Counted from the stretch's first letter, positions 56,782 to 64,000 are shown. The stretch is 64,000 bases of DNA from Pseudonocardia hierapolitana (GCF_007994075.1 NZ_VIWU01000001.1:8370001-8434000); one strand, 5' to 3'. Notes: generated from the sequence alone by a model not told the origin. A program made the numbers and translations.

Positions 56782-56892
56782 GGCAGGTCTCCTTCGACCC
56801 TGAAGACGACAACCGAGGACATCGGCTGATGACGTCGGGGCCCCGACGCCGCCGACTCGTGGCGATCAGGACATCACCGGCATGTTCGGGTT

Positions 56893-56960
56893 GCGAACAG
56901 GCTGTTCGCGATGCAGAGTGTCATCCCGTCGTCCGATCGCGCAAGAGGGACATCGGACGA
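56893..56960. promoter_or_regulatory. Two perfect dyads between the MHS and ABC binding-protein genes
   Basis: GCGAACAG-G-CTGTTCGC (56893-56909) is a perfect 17-base palindrome. TCGTCCGAT (56929-56937) pairs with ATCGGACGA (56952-56960) over a 14-base spacer. Both lie between the divergent starts at 56781 and 57016. IclR proteins bind short palindromes of the first type, and the IclR gene is at 59057. Confidence 0.6.
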
Positions 56961-57015
56961 ACCCCGCCCCGTTGGACCGGGCCTCCACCCATGACTCGAC
57001 GAAGAGGAGAGGTGC

Positions 57016-58086
57016 ATGAGGACCACGCACCTGATGGCAGCGGCTGTCGCGGGCACCGTCCTGGCGACCGCGGCGTGCGGATCGGCCCCCGCCGCGGACC
57101 CGGCCGCGCCCGCAGGCCCGGACACGACGATCACCTGGCAGAGCACCGGCGGCGACAACACCGAGTACGAGAAGCAGGCGTTCCAGGAACCGTTCACCGC
57201 CCGGACCGGCGCGCGGTTCGAGAACGTGACGTCGCTGAACTACATCAGCCAGCTGCTCACGATGGTCGAGCAGGGCCAGACCGTCTGGGACGTCGTTCAC
57301 ACCGGGTCCTACCTGGTCAAACAGTACTGCGGCACGCTGTTCGAGCCGGTGGACCTGAGCCGGTTCCCCGCTGACCTGGTGCCCGAGGGCACGACGACGG
57401 AGTGCTCGGTCCCGGCCACGAAGTACGCGGCGGGCTTCGCCTACGACGCCGCGGCCTACCAGGGCGACGCGCCCACGACGATCGGCGACTTCTTCGACAC
57501 GGCCCGGTTCCCGGGCAAGCGCGTGGTGTTCGCCGGCTCCCCCAAGGGGATCATCGAAGCCGCGCTGGTCGCCGACGGCGTGCCGCCCGAGGCGCTCTAC
57601 CCGCTCGACGTCGACCGGGCGCTGGCGAAGCTCGGCACGATCAAGTCCGACATCATCTTCGCGCCGTCGTTCACCGCCCTGCAGCAGAACCTCGTGAACA
57701 AGCAGGCGACGATGACGATCACCCTGAGCGGCCGGCTGGGGATCATCCGCGACAGCGGCAGCGACCTCGTGCCGGTGTGGGACTTCACCAGCTGGGACTT
57801 CGACGCGTTCGTCGTGCCGAAGGGGGCACCGAACGCGGCGGCGGCGAAGGAGTCGCTCGAGTTCGCACTGCAGCCGGAGCAGCTGCGGACCTACTCCGCG
57901 CTGAGCGGGCTGACGCCGGTGCGCAGCGACGTCGATCCGAGCAGCGTGGAGTACACCGAGTCGGGGAAGCTGTTCAACCCCTTCCTCGGCGGCGATCGCG
58001 GCGATGTGGTCCTGCAGGACCCCGAGTACTGGGCCCGGAACTACAACGCGGTGGCCGAGAAGTGGACGGCCTGGCAGGTCGGCTGA
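57016..58086 (+). CDS. ABC transporter substrate-binding lipoprotein, PotD-like
   Basis: The 356-residue protein has a lipoprotein signal (GTVLATAACGS, Cys21) and the PotD-type fold: ITWQSTGGDNTEYEKQAF, the hinge region VWDVVHTGSYLVKQ, and DFDAFVVPKGAPNAAAAKESLEFAL. Such proteins bind polyamines or small amines and related organic ions. GAGGAGAGG precedes ATG 57016. Permease and ATPase genes of the same PotABC type begin at 59907, beyond an SDR and the IclR gene, so this is their likely binding protein. Confidence 0.9.
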   Translation: MRTTHLMAAAVAGTVLATAACGSAPAADPAAPAGPDTTITWQSTGGDNTEYEKQAFQEPFTARTGARFENVTSLNYISQLLTMVEQGQTVWDVVHTGSYLVKQYCGTLFEPVDLSRFPADLVPEGTTTECSVPATKYAAGFAYDAAAYQGDAPTTIGDFFDTARFPGKRVVFAGSPKGIIEAALVADGVPPEALYPLDVDRALAKLGTIKSDIIFAPSFTALQQNLVNKQATMTITLSGRLGIIRDSGSDLVPVWDFTSWDFDAFVVPKGAPNAAAAKESLEFALQPEQLRTYSALSGLTPVRSDVDPSSVEYTESGKLFNPFLGGDRGDVVLQDPEYWARNYNAVAEKWTAWQVG

Positions 58087-58091
58087 GCCGC

Positions 58092-58136
58092 CTCACCGAC
58101 AGAGCCCTCACCGACAGAGCCCTCGCTGACGGGACC
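58092..58136. repeat. Three 15-bp tandem units after the binding-protein gene
   Basis: CTCACCGACAGAGCC occurs exactly twice (58092-58106, 58107-58121), followed by a diverged copy CTCGCTGACGGGACC (58122-58136). They lie between the binding-protein stop and the stop of the frameshifted SDR gene. The period equals that of the array at 51646-51720. Confidence 0.75.
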
Positions 58137-58140
58137 CGCA

Positions 58141-58879
58141 CTACTGGGCCACGTACCCGCCGTCGACGCTGAGGATCGTGCCGGTGATCCCGCCGGCCTC
58201 CGGCGAGGCGAGGAATGCGATCGCCGCGGCCACGTCCAGCGGCGTGGAGATCCGGCCGAGCGGGTGCCGGCTCAGGACGGCGGCCGCGGTGGCCTCGGGT
58301 TCCGGGTCGGCGGCCCGCGCCTCGGCGATGAAGTCGGTCTCGATCGCGCCGGGGGCGACGGCGTTCACCCGGATCCCCCTCGGCGCCAGCTCGACGGCGA
58401 GCTGGCGGGTCAGCTGGACCAGCGCACCCTTCGTCATCGCGTAGACCGACTGGTTCGGCATCCCGACGAGGCCGGAGATCGACGTGACGTTCACGATCGC
58501 ACCCCGGGTGCGCGCCAAGGGCTCCACCGCGGCGCGGGAGTGGACGAACGCGCCGCGGACGTTCGTGGCGAACAGCCGGTCGAAGTCCTCGTCGGTGGCC
58601 TGCCCGATCGGCTTGCGCAGGAACCGCGCGGCGTTGTTGACGAGCAGGTCGAGCCGCCCGAACTCGCGCTCCGCCGTTGCCACCGCCCGCTCGGCGGATG
58701 CGCTGTCGGCGACGTCGGCGACCAGCGGTACGACCGTGCCGTCGGCCGGCCTGCCGACGTCGGGCGAGATGTCGGTGGCGACCACCGCGTACCCGCGCGC
58801 GGTGAGCACCTCGACCAGCGCACCGCCCACCCCGCCTGCCGCCGGTCACCAGCGCGACCCGTTCCCGCTCGTTCCTCAT
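58141..58879 (-). pseudogene. SDR-family dehydrogenase with a frameshift in the cofactor loop
   Basis: ATG 58879 has GGAGG upstream and begins MRNERERVALVTGG, a normal SDR start. The rest of a full SDR (GGALVEVLTARGYAVVATD, NNAAR, SVYAMTKGALVQLTRQLAVEL, GTILSVDGGYVAQ) is in another frame that begins at 58830. The break lies at 58830-58850, inside the glycine loop; one extra A or two missing bases there would restore VTGGxGGVGGALVE. It is therefore either a recent inactivation or a sequencing error. All other catalytic motifs, including Tyr and Lys of YAMTK, are intact. It lies between the binding protein and the IclR gene, on the opposite strand. Confidence 0.8.
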
Positions 58880-58941
58880 CCGGTCCTCCTGTCCGTCCCG
58901 CGTCGGGTGCTGCGCGCCCACCGTACCCATGTGGTCGGACT

Positions 58942-58948
58942 GTCAGAC
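58942..58948. promoter_or_regulatory. GntR-type core GTCAGAC upstream of the SDR gene
   Basis: GTCAGAC in the context CTGTCAGACAAACC is nearly the same as the site at 37803-37809 (CTGTCAGACAATCC). It lies 62 bases upstream of the SDR start. A GntR-type protein of the 31-38 kb operon may bind both, though no gntR gene is next to this one. Confidence 0.4.
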
Positions 58949-59003
58949 AAACCATGCCTGAGGAGCATTGACGCCGATGATGTGCTCAGCTAACGTCCTG
59001 CTG

Positions 59004-59043
59004 CGTCGCGCATCGCGCGATCTGCATCCCGGAATGCGCGACG
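59004..59043. promoter_or_regulatory. Perfect 10-bp inverted repeat before the iclR gene
   Basis: CGTCGCGCAT (59004-59013) pairs with ATGCGCGACG (59034-59043) across 20 bases. The 3' arm ends 13 bases before GTG 59057 and just ahead of its ribosome site GGGAGG. It could be an autoregulatory operator or an mRNA hairpin. Confidence 0.5.
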
Positions 59044-59056
59044 TTGGGAGGTCGGT

Positions 59057-59803
59057 GTGGGGAAGTCGGATCCGGCTCAGGCCGACGGCGAGGGTTCCGG
59101 CGGCGACATCCAGGTCATCGCCCGGATCGCCACCCTGCTCGAGTGCGTGGACCCCGACTCCCCCTCGCTCGACACCCAGACCACCGCCAAGGCCCTCGGC
59201 GTCGGGCGCTCCACGGCGCACCGGTACCTCGTGTCCCTGGAGAAGCGCGGCCTCCTGCAGCGGCGCGACGCCACGACCTACGAGCTCGGCCCGGTCCTCT
59301 GCCGGATCGGCACGCTGGCCCTGTCGCGGCTCGGTGTGCTGGAGGCCGCCGGGCCGGTCATGCAGGAGCTGTCCCGGGAGGTCCGCAACACCGTCGTCCT
59401 GAGCGTGTGGGGTGGCCGCGCGCCCGTCATCGCGCGGGTGGTGCCCGACACCAGCCGGATCACCACGATCTCGGTGGAGGTCGGGCGCTCACTGCCGGCC
59501 GACGCCGCGCAGTCCCGCGTCTTCGCCGCGTACCACAAGCGGGCCAGGGGCGGTGCGGGCTCCGCCGGCCGGCTCCGCGCCGTCGACGACGAGCAGCTCC
59601 GGCCGGTCGGTGAGCTGCTCACCGCGCGCCAGGTCTACGCGGGCGGCGGCTTCAAGACCATCGCCGCCCCGATCCTCACCGCCGACGGGGCCATCGTCGC
59701 GACGCTCGCCGTCATCGGCCTGGCCGTCTTCATGCCCGAGGACGAGGACGACGCGGTCACCGAGCAGCTCGTGGCCGCCGTCTCCCGCATCGCCGTGGAC
59801 TGA
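59057..59803 (+). CDS. IclR-family transcriptional regulator
   Basis: The 248-residue protein has the IclR winged helix (IARIATLLECVDPDSPSLDT, QTTAKALGVGRSTAHRYLVSLEKRGLL) and the C-terminal effector domain (VMQELSREVRNTVVLSVWGG, ISVEVGRSLPADAAQSRVFAAY, GGGFKTIAAPILTADGAIVATLAVIG). IclR proteins often control aromatic or small-acid uptake and breakdown. GGGAGG precedes GTG 59057. It is followed by the ABC permease gene on the same strand and probably controls that unit and the divergent promoter at 56.9 kb. Confidence 0.94.
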   Translation: MGKSDPAQADGEGSGGDIQVIARIATLLECVDPDSPSLDTQTTAKALGVGRSTAHRYLVSLEKRGLLQRRDATTYELGPVLCRIGTLALSRLGVLEAAGPVMQELSREVRNTVVLSVWGGRAPVIARVVPDTSRITTISVEVGRSLPADAAQSRVFAAYHKRARGGAGSAGRLRAVDDEQLRPVGELLTARQVYAGGGFKTIAAPILTADGAIVATLAVIGLAVFMPEDEDDAVTEQLVAAVSRIAVD

Positions 59804-59831
59804 CCCGCTCCACCCCTCCGACCCCGACGAC

Positions 59832-59855
59832 GCCGGCGAGCCCTGCTCGCCCGGC
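59832..59855 (+). terminator. Hairpin downstream of iclR
   Basis: GGCGAGC-CCT-GCTCGCC (59835-59851) forms a perfect 7-pair stem with a 3-base loop, and outer pairs extend it with one bulge. It lies in the 103-base gap before the ABC permease gene and may partly terminate iclR transcription. Confidence 0.4.
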
Positions 59856-59906
59856 CGGCTCACCGTCCCCGGAGAACCCGACAGCACCCCGGAAGGGGAT
59901 CCGACG

Positions 59907-60818
59907 ATGACCACGACAGCCGTCCTCGAGGTCGGCCGACCGGCCCGGCCCCGCGCGGCCGAGCGGGAGACGCGCTCCCGGACCGCGACCCTGCTCCTGC
60001 TGCTCCCGGCGGTCGTCGCGTCGCTCCTGCTCTTCGTCTACCCGCTGACGCGCATCGTCGTCGTCAGCGTCACCGAGCCGACGATCGGACTCGGCAACTA
60101 CCTGGAGCTGTTCACCGACGGCTACACGCTGCGGGTCCTGATCCGCACCCTGTGGGTGGCCCTCGCCGTCGCCGTGCTCGACCTGCTCATGGCGTTCCCG
60201 TTCGCCTACGCCATGACAGTGTGCAAGCCGCGCACCCGGGCGGTGCTGTTCACGATCGTGCTCATCCCGTTCTGGACCAGCGCGCTGGCGAAGAACTTCG
60301 GCTGGATGATCCTCTTCCAGCGCGGCGGCCTCGTGGACCGGTTCCTGCAGGCCACGCTGGGCATCGACCACCCGCTCCTCGGCACGACACCCGCGGTGCT
60401 CATCGCGATGTCGCAGGTGCTGCTGCCGTTCGCGGTGCTCCCGCTCTACGCCCGGCTCGACCAGATCGACCGGCGGCTGCTCGACGCCGCCCAGGGCCTG
60501 GGCGCCGGCCGGGCGCGCGCGTTCCGGCAGGTCTACCTCCCGCTGTCGGCGCCGGGACTGGTCGCCGCCGGGGCGCTCACGTTCATCCTCGCCCTCGGCT
60601 TCTACATCACCCCGGCCCTGCTCGGCTCGCCGCAGCAGACGCTGATCGCCCAGCTGATCATGGCCCGGGTCGAGCAGGTCCTCGACTTCGCCGGGGCGAA
60701 CGCGATCGGCATCTTCCTGCTGCTCGTCACGATCGCGATGCTGCTGCTCAGCCGGCTGGTCTCCCGGCACGCCTCTCCCGCACGCGAGGAGCCCGCGCGC
60801 ACGGAGTCCGCCCGATGA
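59907..60818 (+). CDS. ABC transporter permease, PotB-like
   Basis: The 303-residue protein has six membrane segments and the conserved EAA-like loop DAAQGLGAGRARAFRQVYLPLSAPG, which contacts the ATPase. The PotB-type context ALAKNFGWMILFQRGGLVDR is typical of polyamine and related organic-ion importers. GGAAGGGG precedes ATG 59907. Its stop overlaps the start of the second permease (ATGA). Confidence 0.92.
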   Translation: MTTTAVLEVGRPARPRAAERETRSRTATLLLLLPAVVASLLLFVYPLTRIVVVSVTEPTIGLGNYLELFTDGYTLRVLIRTLWVALAVAVLDLLMAFPFAYAMTVCKPRTRAVLFTIVLIPFWTSALAKNFGWMILFQRGGLVDRFLQATLGIDHPLLGTTPAVLIAMSQVLLPFAVLPLYARLDQIDRRLLDAAQGLGAGRARAFRQVYLPLSAPGLVAAGALTFILALGFYITPALLGSPQQTLIAQLIMARVEQVLDFAGANAIGIFLLLVTIAMLLLSRLVSRHASPAREEPARTESAR

Positions 60819-61612
60819 GACGAGCCCCGTACCTGTCGATCGCGGTGTGGGCCGTGGCCGGCTTCCTCACGGTCCCCACGCTGTTCCTCGTCCCGATGAG
60901 CCTCTCGGGCGGCTCGACGTTCCAGTTCCCGCCCCCGAGCTGGTCCCTGCAGTGGTACCGCAACCTCGTCGAGGCGCCGGAGTGGCGCGAGGCCGTGCTC
61001 GTGTCCCTGCAGGTGGCGGCATTCTCCACGCCGCTCGCGGTCGTCATCGGAACCTGCGCCGCGTTCGGGCTGATGCGGCTCGGCGAGCGCCTGCGCATCG
61101 CAGGCGCCGCGGCCCTGTCCGCACCGCTCGTGATCCCCAACATCCTGGTCGCGCTGGCGCTCTACGGGACGTTCCTGCGGCTGGGGCTCAGCGGCACCCT
61201 GCTGGGGCTCGTGCTCGGGCAGACGGCGCTCGCGATCCCGTTCGTGCTGATCGCGGTGCTGGCCCGGCTGCAGGGTTACGACCGGTCGCTCACCACGGCT
61301 GCGCTGAGCCTCGGGGCCTCGCCGGCCACGGCGTTCCGGACGGTGACCTTCCCCCTGATCCTGCCGGGCATCGTCGCCGGGGCGGTGTTCGCGTTCGTCG
61401 CCTCGTTCGACGAGCTGGTGATCGCGCTGCTCCTGCAGGGCCCCGGCAACGTGACGCTGCCCGTGCAGATGTTCAACGCCGTCGTCGAGGCGGCCGACCC
61501 GACGATCTCGGCCGCGTCGACGGTCCTGGTGGTCGTGGTGAGCGCGGTGGTCCTCGTGGTGCAGATCGGCTGGACGCGCCGGTCGGAACAGAGAAGTGGA
61601 AGCGGCGCATGA
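60815..61612 (+). CDS. ABC transporter permease, PotC-like
   Basis: The 265-residue second permease has six membrane segments and the EAA loop AALSLGASPATAFRTVTFPLILPG. The region PTLFLVPMSLSGGSTFQFPPPSWSLQWYRN is a PotC-type first loop. It is coupled to the upstream permease by ATGA and to the ATPase gene by ATGA. The two permeases form the channel of one importer. Confidence 0.93.
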   Translation: MRRAPYLSIAVWAVAGFLTVPTLFLVPMSLSGGSTFQFPPPSWSLQWYRNLVEAPEWREAVLVSLQVAAFSTPLAVVIGTCAAFGLMRLGERLRIAGAAALSAPLVIPNILVALALYGTFLRLGLSGTLLGLVLGQTALAIPFVLIAVLARLQGYDRSLTTAALSLGASPATAFRTVTFPLILPGIVAGAVFAFVASFDELVIALLLQGPGNVTLPVQMFNAVVEAADPTISAASTVLVVVVSAVVLVVQIGWTRRSEQRSGSGA

Positions 61613-62688
61613 ACGCACGAGCGGGACGTCTCGAGATCCGGGACCTGGTGAAGCGGTACGGGGCCGACGGCGCCGCCGCCGTCGACGGGATCGACCTCAC
61701 CGTCGACTCCGGCGAGTTCCTCACCCTGCTCGGGCCCAGCGGCTCGGGCAAGACGACGACGTTGAACATGATCGCCGGGTTCGTGCAGCCCAGCGCCGGG
61801 TCGATCCACTTGAACGGCGTGGACCTGACCGAGCTGCAGCCGCACAAGCGCGGCTTCGGGATGGTGTTCCAGAACTACGCCCTGTTCCCGCACATGACGG
61901 TCTTCGACAACGTCGCCTACCCGCTGCGGCAGCGGAAGCTGGACAAGGCCGGGATCCGCCGGCTCGTGCTCGACATCCTCGGGCGGTTCGGGATGGCCGG
62001 GATGGAGCACCGGCGCCCGGCCCAGCTGTCCGGTGGCCAGCAGCAGCGCGTGGCGCTGGCCCGGGCGCTGGTGTTCTCGCCGTCGGTCCTGCTGCTCGAC
62101 GAACCGCTGGGAGCGCTCGACCGCAAGCTCCGCCAGTCGCTGCAGGCGGAGCTGAAGAAGCTGCACCAGGACGTCGGCCTGACCTTCGTGTTCGTCACGC
62201 ACGACCAGGACGAGGCCATGTTCCTGTCCGACCGGATCGCGGTCTTCAACGAGGGCCGGATCGACCGGGTCGGCAGGCCCGCCGAGCTGTACGACGACCC
62301 GGGGACGCTCTTCGTGGCGAACTTCCTGGGCGAGGCCAACACGTTCGCCGGCCGCTCGGTCGACGCGCAGACCTACGCCTGGAACGGCGAGAAGTGGCGC
62401 ACGACGACCGGCGCCCGCCCGGACGAGGCGGTTCTCGTCGTCCGCCCGGAACGCGTGCGGGTGTTCGGCCCCGACGAGGTGCCGGCCGGCTGGAACTCGG
62501 TCGGGGCCGTCGTCACCGACGTGTCCCGCCTCGGCCCGTCGTCCCGGATCGACCTGGCCCTACCCGACGGCACCACCGGCGCCGCCGTCCTGCCGTCGAC
62601 GGATGCCGTCCGGGTGCGGGTCGGCGACGACGTCCGTGCCGCGTGGGACGTGCCCTCCCAGGCCTTCGTCGTGGAACGAGCCGCGTGA
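61609..62688 (+). CDS. ABC transporter ATP-binding protein, PotA-like
   Basis: The 359-residue ATPase has Walker A GPSGSGKTT (42-50), the signature LSGGQQQR (140-147), Walker B LLLDEP (161-166) and a switch His (FVTHDQDEA). The last 80 residues form the TOBE_2 regulatory domain of the PotA/MalK group (RPERVRVFG, GPSSRIDLALPDG). It powers the importer with the permeases at 59907 and 60815 and the binding protein at 57016 or 62715. Confidence 0.95.
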   Translation: MNARAGRLEIRDLVKRYGADGAAAVDGIDLTVDSGEFLTLLGPSGSGKTTTLNMIAGFVQPSAGSIHLNGVDLTELQPHKRGFGMVFQNYALFPHMTVFDNVAYPLRQRKLDKAGIRRLVLDILGRFGMAGMEHRRPAQLSGGQQQRVALARALVFSPSVLLLDEPLGALDRKLRQSLQAELKKLHQDVGLTFVFVTHDQDEAMFLSDRIAVFNEGRIDRVGRPAELYDDPGTLFVANFLGEANTFAGRSVDAQTYAWNGEKWRTTTGARPDEAVLVVRPERVRVFGPDEVPAGWNSVGAVVTDVSRLGPSSRIDLALPDGTTGAAVLPSTDAVRVRVGDDVRAAWDVPSQAFVVERAA

Positions 62689-62714
62689 GTACCCGATCAA
62701 CGAGGAGACCGGTC

Positions 62715-63743
62715 ATGCGCAAGGCGTTGCTGCTCACCCCCGTCGCAGTGCTCGCGCTCGCCGCCTGCGCCGCCACCCCGCCCACCCCACTTGCGGCACC
62801 GACACCTCCCCCGGAGCCGCTCACCGTGGTCGGGCACAGCTCGGTGCTGGAGTTCGGCCCCGTGTTGCTCGCGTCGACGAAGGTCCCGGAGGGGACCGTG
62901 GTCACCGCGAGCGGCGGGGTGCCGAACCTGTGGGACGCCGCCGACCCCCAGCTGTCCAGCGGGGTCAGCGGGCGCCCGGCCGGCGACGCGCCGCCCGTCA
63001 GCCCCGGCATCGCGGATCTGGCAGGCAACGCAGGCACCCAGACCCTGCGCATGTCGCTCACCCACCCCGACGCCCGGATCGTCATGACGGTCACCGAGGG
63101 GCTGTACCGGATGGTCGCGCGGCCGTCGGCCGGGATCAGCTCGATCGCCGACCTGAAGGGCAAGCGCGTCGCGACCTTCGCGAACACCTCGGCCGCCGTC
63201 TTCCTCAACCACGTGCTGACGTCCGCGGGGCTGAGCGAGGCCGACGTCGCGATCACCTCGCTCACCGCGCCGGCCAGCGCCGACGCCCTGATCAACGGCG
63301 AGGTGGACGCGATCTCGATCTGGGAGCCCGACTCCGAGCGGGCCGTCAAGGCACTGGGCGCGGACGTCGTGACCTTCCGGCCGGAGGGCAGCTACCGCGA
63401 GATCTACAGCCTCAACGCGAAGGCGGGCGACCTCGCCGACCCGGTGATGCGGGGCCGGATCGTCGACTTCCTGCGCGAGGTCACCGACGGGTGCCGCGCC
63501 GCGGAGGACGACCCCGGACAGATGCAGGCGCTGCTGGCGGAGCGGACCGGCCAGGACCGGGCGCTCATCGCCGAATCCTGGCACCACCACCGCTTCCCGT
63601 GCGCGCTGCCTGCGGACCTGCTCGACGTGCTCGTCGCGGAGGAGCGGTGGCTCGCGGAGAAGGACGGCCGCGCGCCGCGCAGCCGGGGGGAGCTGGCCGT
63701 GCTGATCGACTCGAGCGTCGTCGAGGAGGTGCGCGCGCAGTAG
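62715..63743 (+). CDS. Second ABC substrate-binding lipoprotein, TauA/SsuA (NMT1) type
   Basis: The 342-residue protein has a lipobox (AVLALAACAA, Cys18) and the NMT1-like receptor pattern: LTVVGHSSVLEFGPVLLA, SIADLKGKRVATFANTSAAV and LINGEVDAISIWEPDSERAV. This family usually serves sulfonate, nitrate or thiamine-precursor importers. It sits at the end of a PotABC-like operon that already has a PotD-like partner at 57016. GAGGAG is 8 bases before ATG 62715. It may widen the substrate range or belong to a carboxylate or sulfonate of the same pathway. Confidence 0.88.
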   Translation: MRKALLLTPVAVLALAACAATPPTPLAAPTPPPEPLTVVGHSSVLEFGPVLLASTKVPEGTVVTASGGVPNLWDAADPQLSSGVSGRPAGDAPPVSPGIADLAGNAGTQTLRMSLTHPDARIVMTVTEGLYRMVARPSAGISSIADLKGKRVATFANTSAAVFLNHVLTSAGLSEADVAITSLTAPASADALINGEVDAISIWEPDSERAVKALGADVVTFRPEGSYREIYSLNAKAGDLADPVMRGRIVDFLREVTDGCRAAEDDPGQMQALLAERTGQDRALIAESWHHHRFPCALPADLLDVLVAEERWLAEKDGRAPRSRGELAVLIDSSVVEEVRAQ

Positions 63744-63808
63744 GACTTCCGGTTCGACCCGACCCACTCCCCCGCGCGGCGCGCCGCGAACACCGAGAGG
63801 ACAGCACG

Positions 63809-63886
63809 ATGACCCGGTCGCAGGAGATCCTGCTCGACCCCGATCTCGACGATGCGCAGGCGCGGACGGCCAGGGGGCGCGACTGA
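63809..63886 (+). CDS. Short translationally coupled ORF, function unknown
   Basis: A 25-residue frame (MTRSQEILLDPDLDDAQART and five more residues) starts at ATG 63809 with GAGAGGA 7 bases before. It ends at TGA 63884-63886, whose last base is the A of the next ATG. The product is acidic and looks like no known domain; it could be the first residues of a lost gene or a small coupling ORF that helps start the following gene. Confidence 0.4.
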   Translation: MTRSQEILLDPDLDDAQARTARGRD

Positions 63887-64000
63887 TGCGGCCGCGGGAC
63901 GACGAGGGCATCGCCGAGGGGCTGGAGGTGCGCCGGGCGGTGTTCGGCCCGGAGTTGGTGGAGCGCAACTACCTGGAGGCCAACGAGTTCCAGCGGCCGG
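63886..64000 (+). CDS. Carboxymuconolactone-decarboxylase-family protein, 5' part
   Basis: From ATG 63886 the frame runs to the window edge. The visible 38 residues, including EGLEVRRAVFGPELVERNYL, match the N-terminus of PcaC-type proteins (compare GIRKEVLGEAHVERSLA of the gene at 33086). A further decarboxylase-type gene after the ABC operon supports an aromatic-acid role for this transporter. Its start overlaps the stop of the small ORF at 63809 by one base. Confidence 0.7.
   Translation, partial: MRPRDDEGIAEGLEVRRAVFGPELVERNYLEANEFQRP

Noticed and set aside
63775..63788. Palindrome CGCGGCGCGCCGCG as a terminator of the ABC operon
   Set aside because: It is short, made only of G and C, has no room for a loop without losing most pairs, and lies just before two further coupled genes on the same strand.
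1..64000. CRISPR arrays, tRNA or rRNA genes, insertion sequences
   Set aside because: No spaced direct repeats of CRISPR type, no tRNA cloverleaf with a conserved T loop and no transposase were seen while reading; the two 15-bp arrays have no spacers.

Overview
The window is a very GC-rich actinobacterial chromosome segment. Third codon positions are strongly G/C, GTG starts are common, and many genes overlap by 4 to 8 bases. A mycofactocin-coupled short-chain dehydrogenase, a BldM/WhiI-like orphan regulator, a cobalt-type nitrile hydratase and many aromatic-catabolism families fit a soil actinomycete of the Pseudonocardia type. That placement is inference. I saw no rRNA, tRNA, CRISPR array, insertion sequence or phage gene; the region reads as accessory catabolic gene islands.

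Layout. 0-3.2 kb: end of an unknown gene, a cupin, a small protein, a methyltransferase divergent from an HxlR regulator, and a MarR regulator; regulators 2 and 3 each have an inverted-repeat operator candidate. 3.2-9.1 kb: a three-gene sugar operon (GH92 mannosidase, GT4 glycosyltransferase, GH3 beta-glucosidase). 9.4-10.5 kb: a three-gene nitrile hydratase whose beta subunit is split in two. 10.9-16.7 kb: an NTF2-like protein, a FAD_binding_2 dehydrogenase, a mycofactocin-type SDR and a TfdB/PheA-type flavin hydroxylase, divergent from a LysR regulator. 17-20.4 kb: a DUF899 protein, then a DyP peroxidase / PCu(A)C copper chaperone / membrane protein operon. 20.5-25.9 kb: a tripartite tricarboxylate transporter (TctA, B, C) led by a UGSC-family protein and a NifU-like protein. 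26-30.7 kb: a broken response regulator, a small membrane protein, a NarL-type two-component pair, a CPBP protease and the BldM-like regulator.

30.7-38.6 kb: a tightly overlapped nine-gene operon (MHS transporter, metallo-beta-lactamase-fold hydrolase, SDR, two 3-hydroxyisobutyrate-dehydrogenase-like reductases, cupin, two carboxymuconolactone-decarboxylase-type proteins, GntR regulator), divergent from a second GntR gene. 38.6-49.3 kb: a coherent phenol-type catabolic block. It has two acyl-CoA-dehydrogenase-fold flavin monooxygenases, a flavin reductase fused to a GntR-type FCD sensor domain, a PcpA/LinE-like ring-cleaving dioxygenase, two alcohol dehydrogenases of the same length, two hydrolases, an MHS transporter and a GntR regulator. 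Six copies of the heptamer GTCATAC, a perfect GntR-type core, sit at the promoters of this block and tie it into one regulon.

49.5-56.8 kb: a second oxygenase block (alpha/beta hydrolase, a third flavin monooxygenase, a [3Fe-4S]-type ferredoxin, a cytochrome P450, a DUF6282 metal hydrolase, a cyclase-family hydrolase and an MHS transporter). Its two divergent ends share the operator-like sequence GGACA-SA-TGTCC. 57-64 kb: a PotABCD-like ABC transporter with an IclR regulator, a second binding protein of a different family, a frameshifted SDR and the start of a carboxymuconolactone decarboxylase gene.

Taken together, the segment encodes uptake (Tct, three MHS permeases, one ABC system), oxygenation, ring cleavage and side-chain processing of small aromatic or heteroaromatic acids, with a local regulator for nearly every module. 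The real substrates cannot be read from the sequence.
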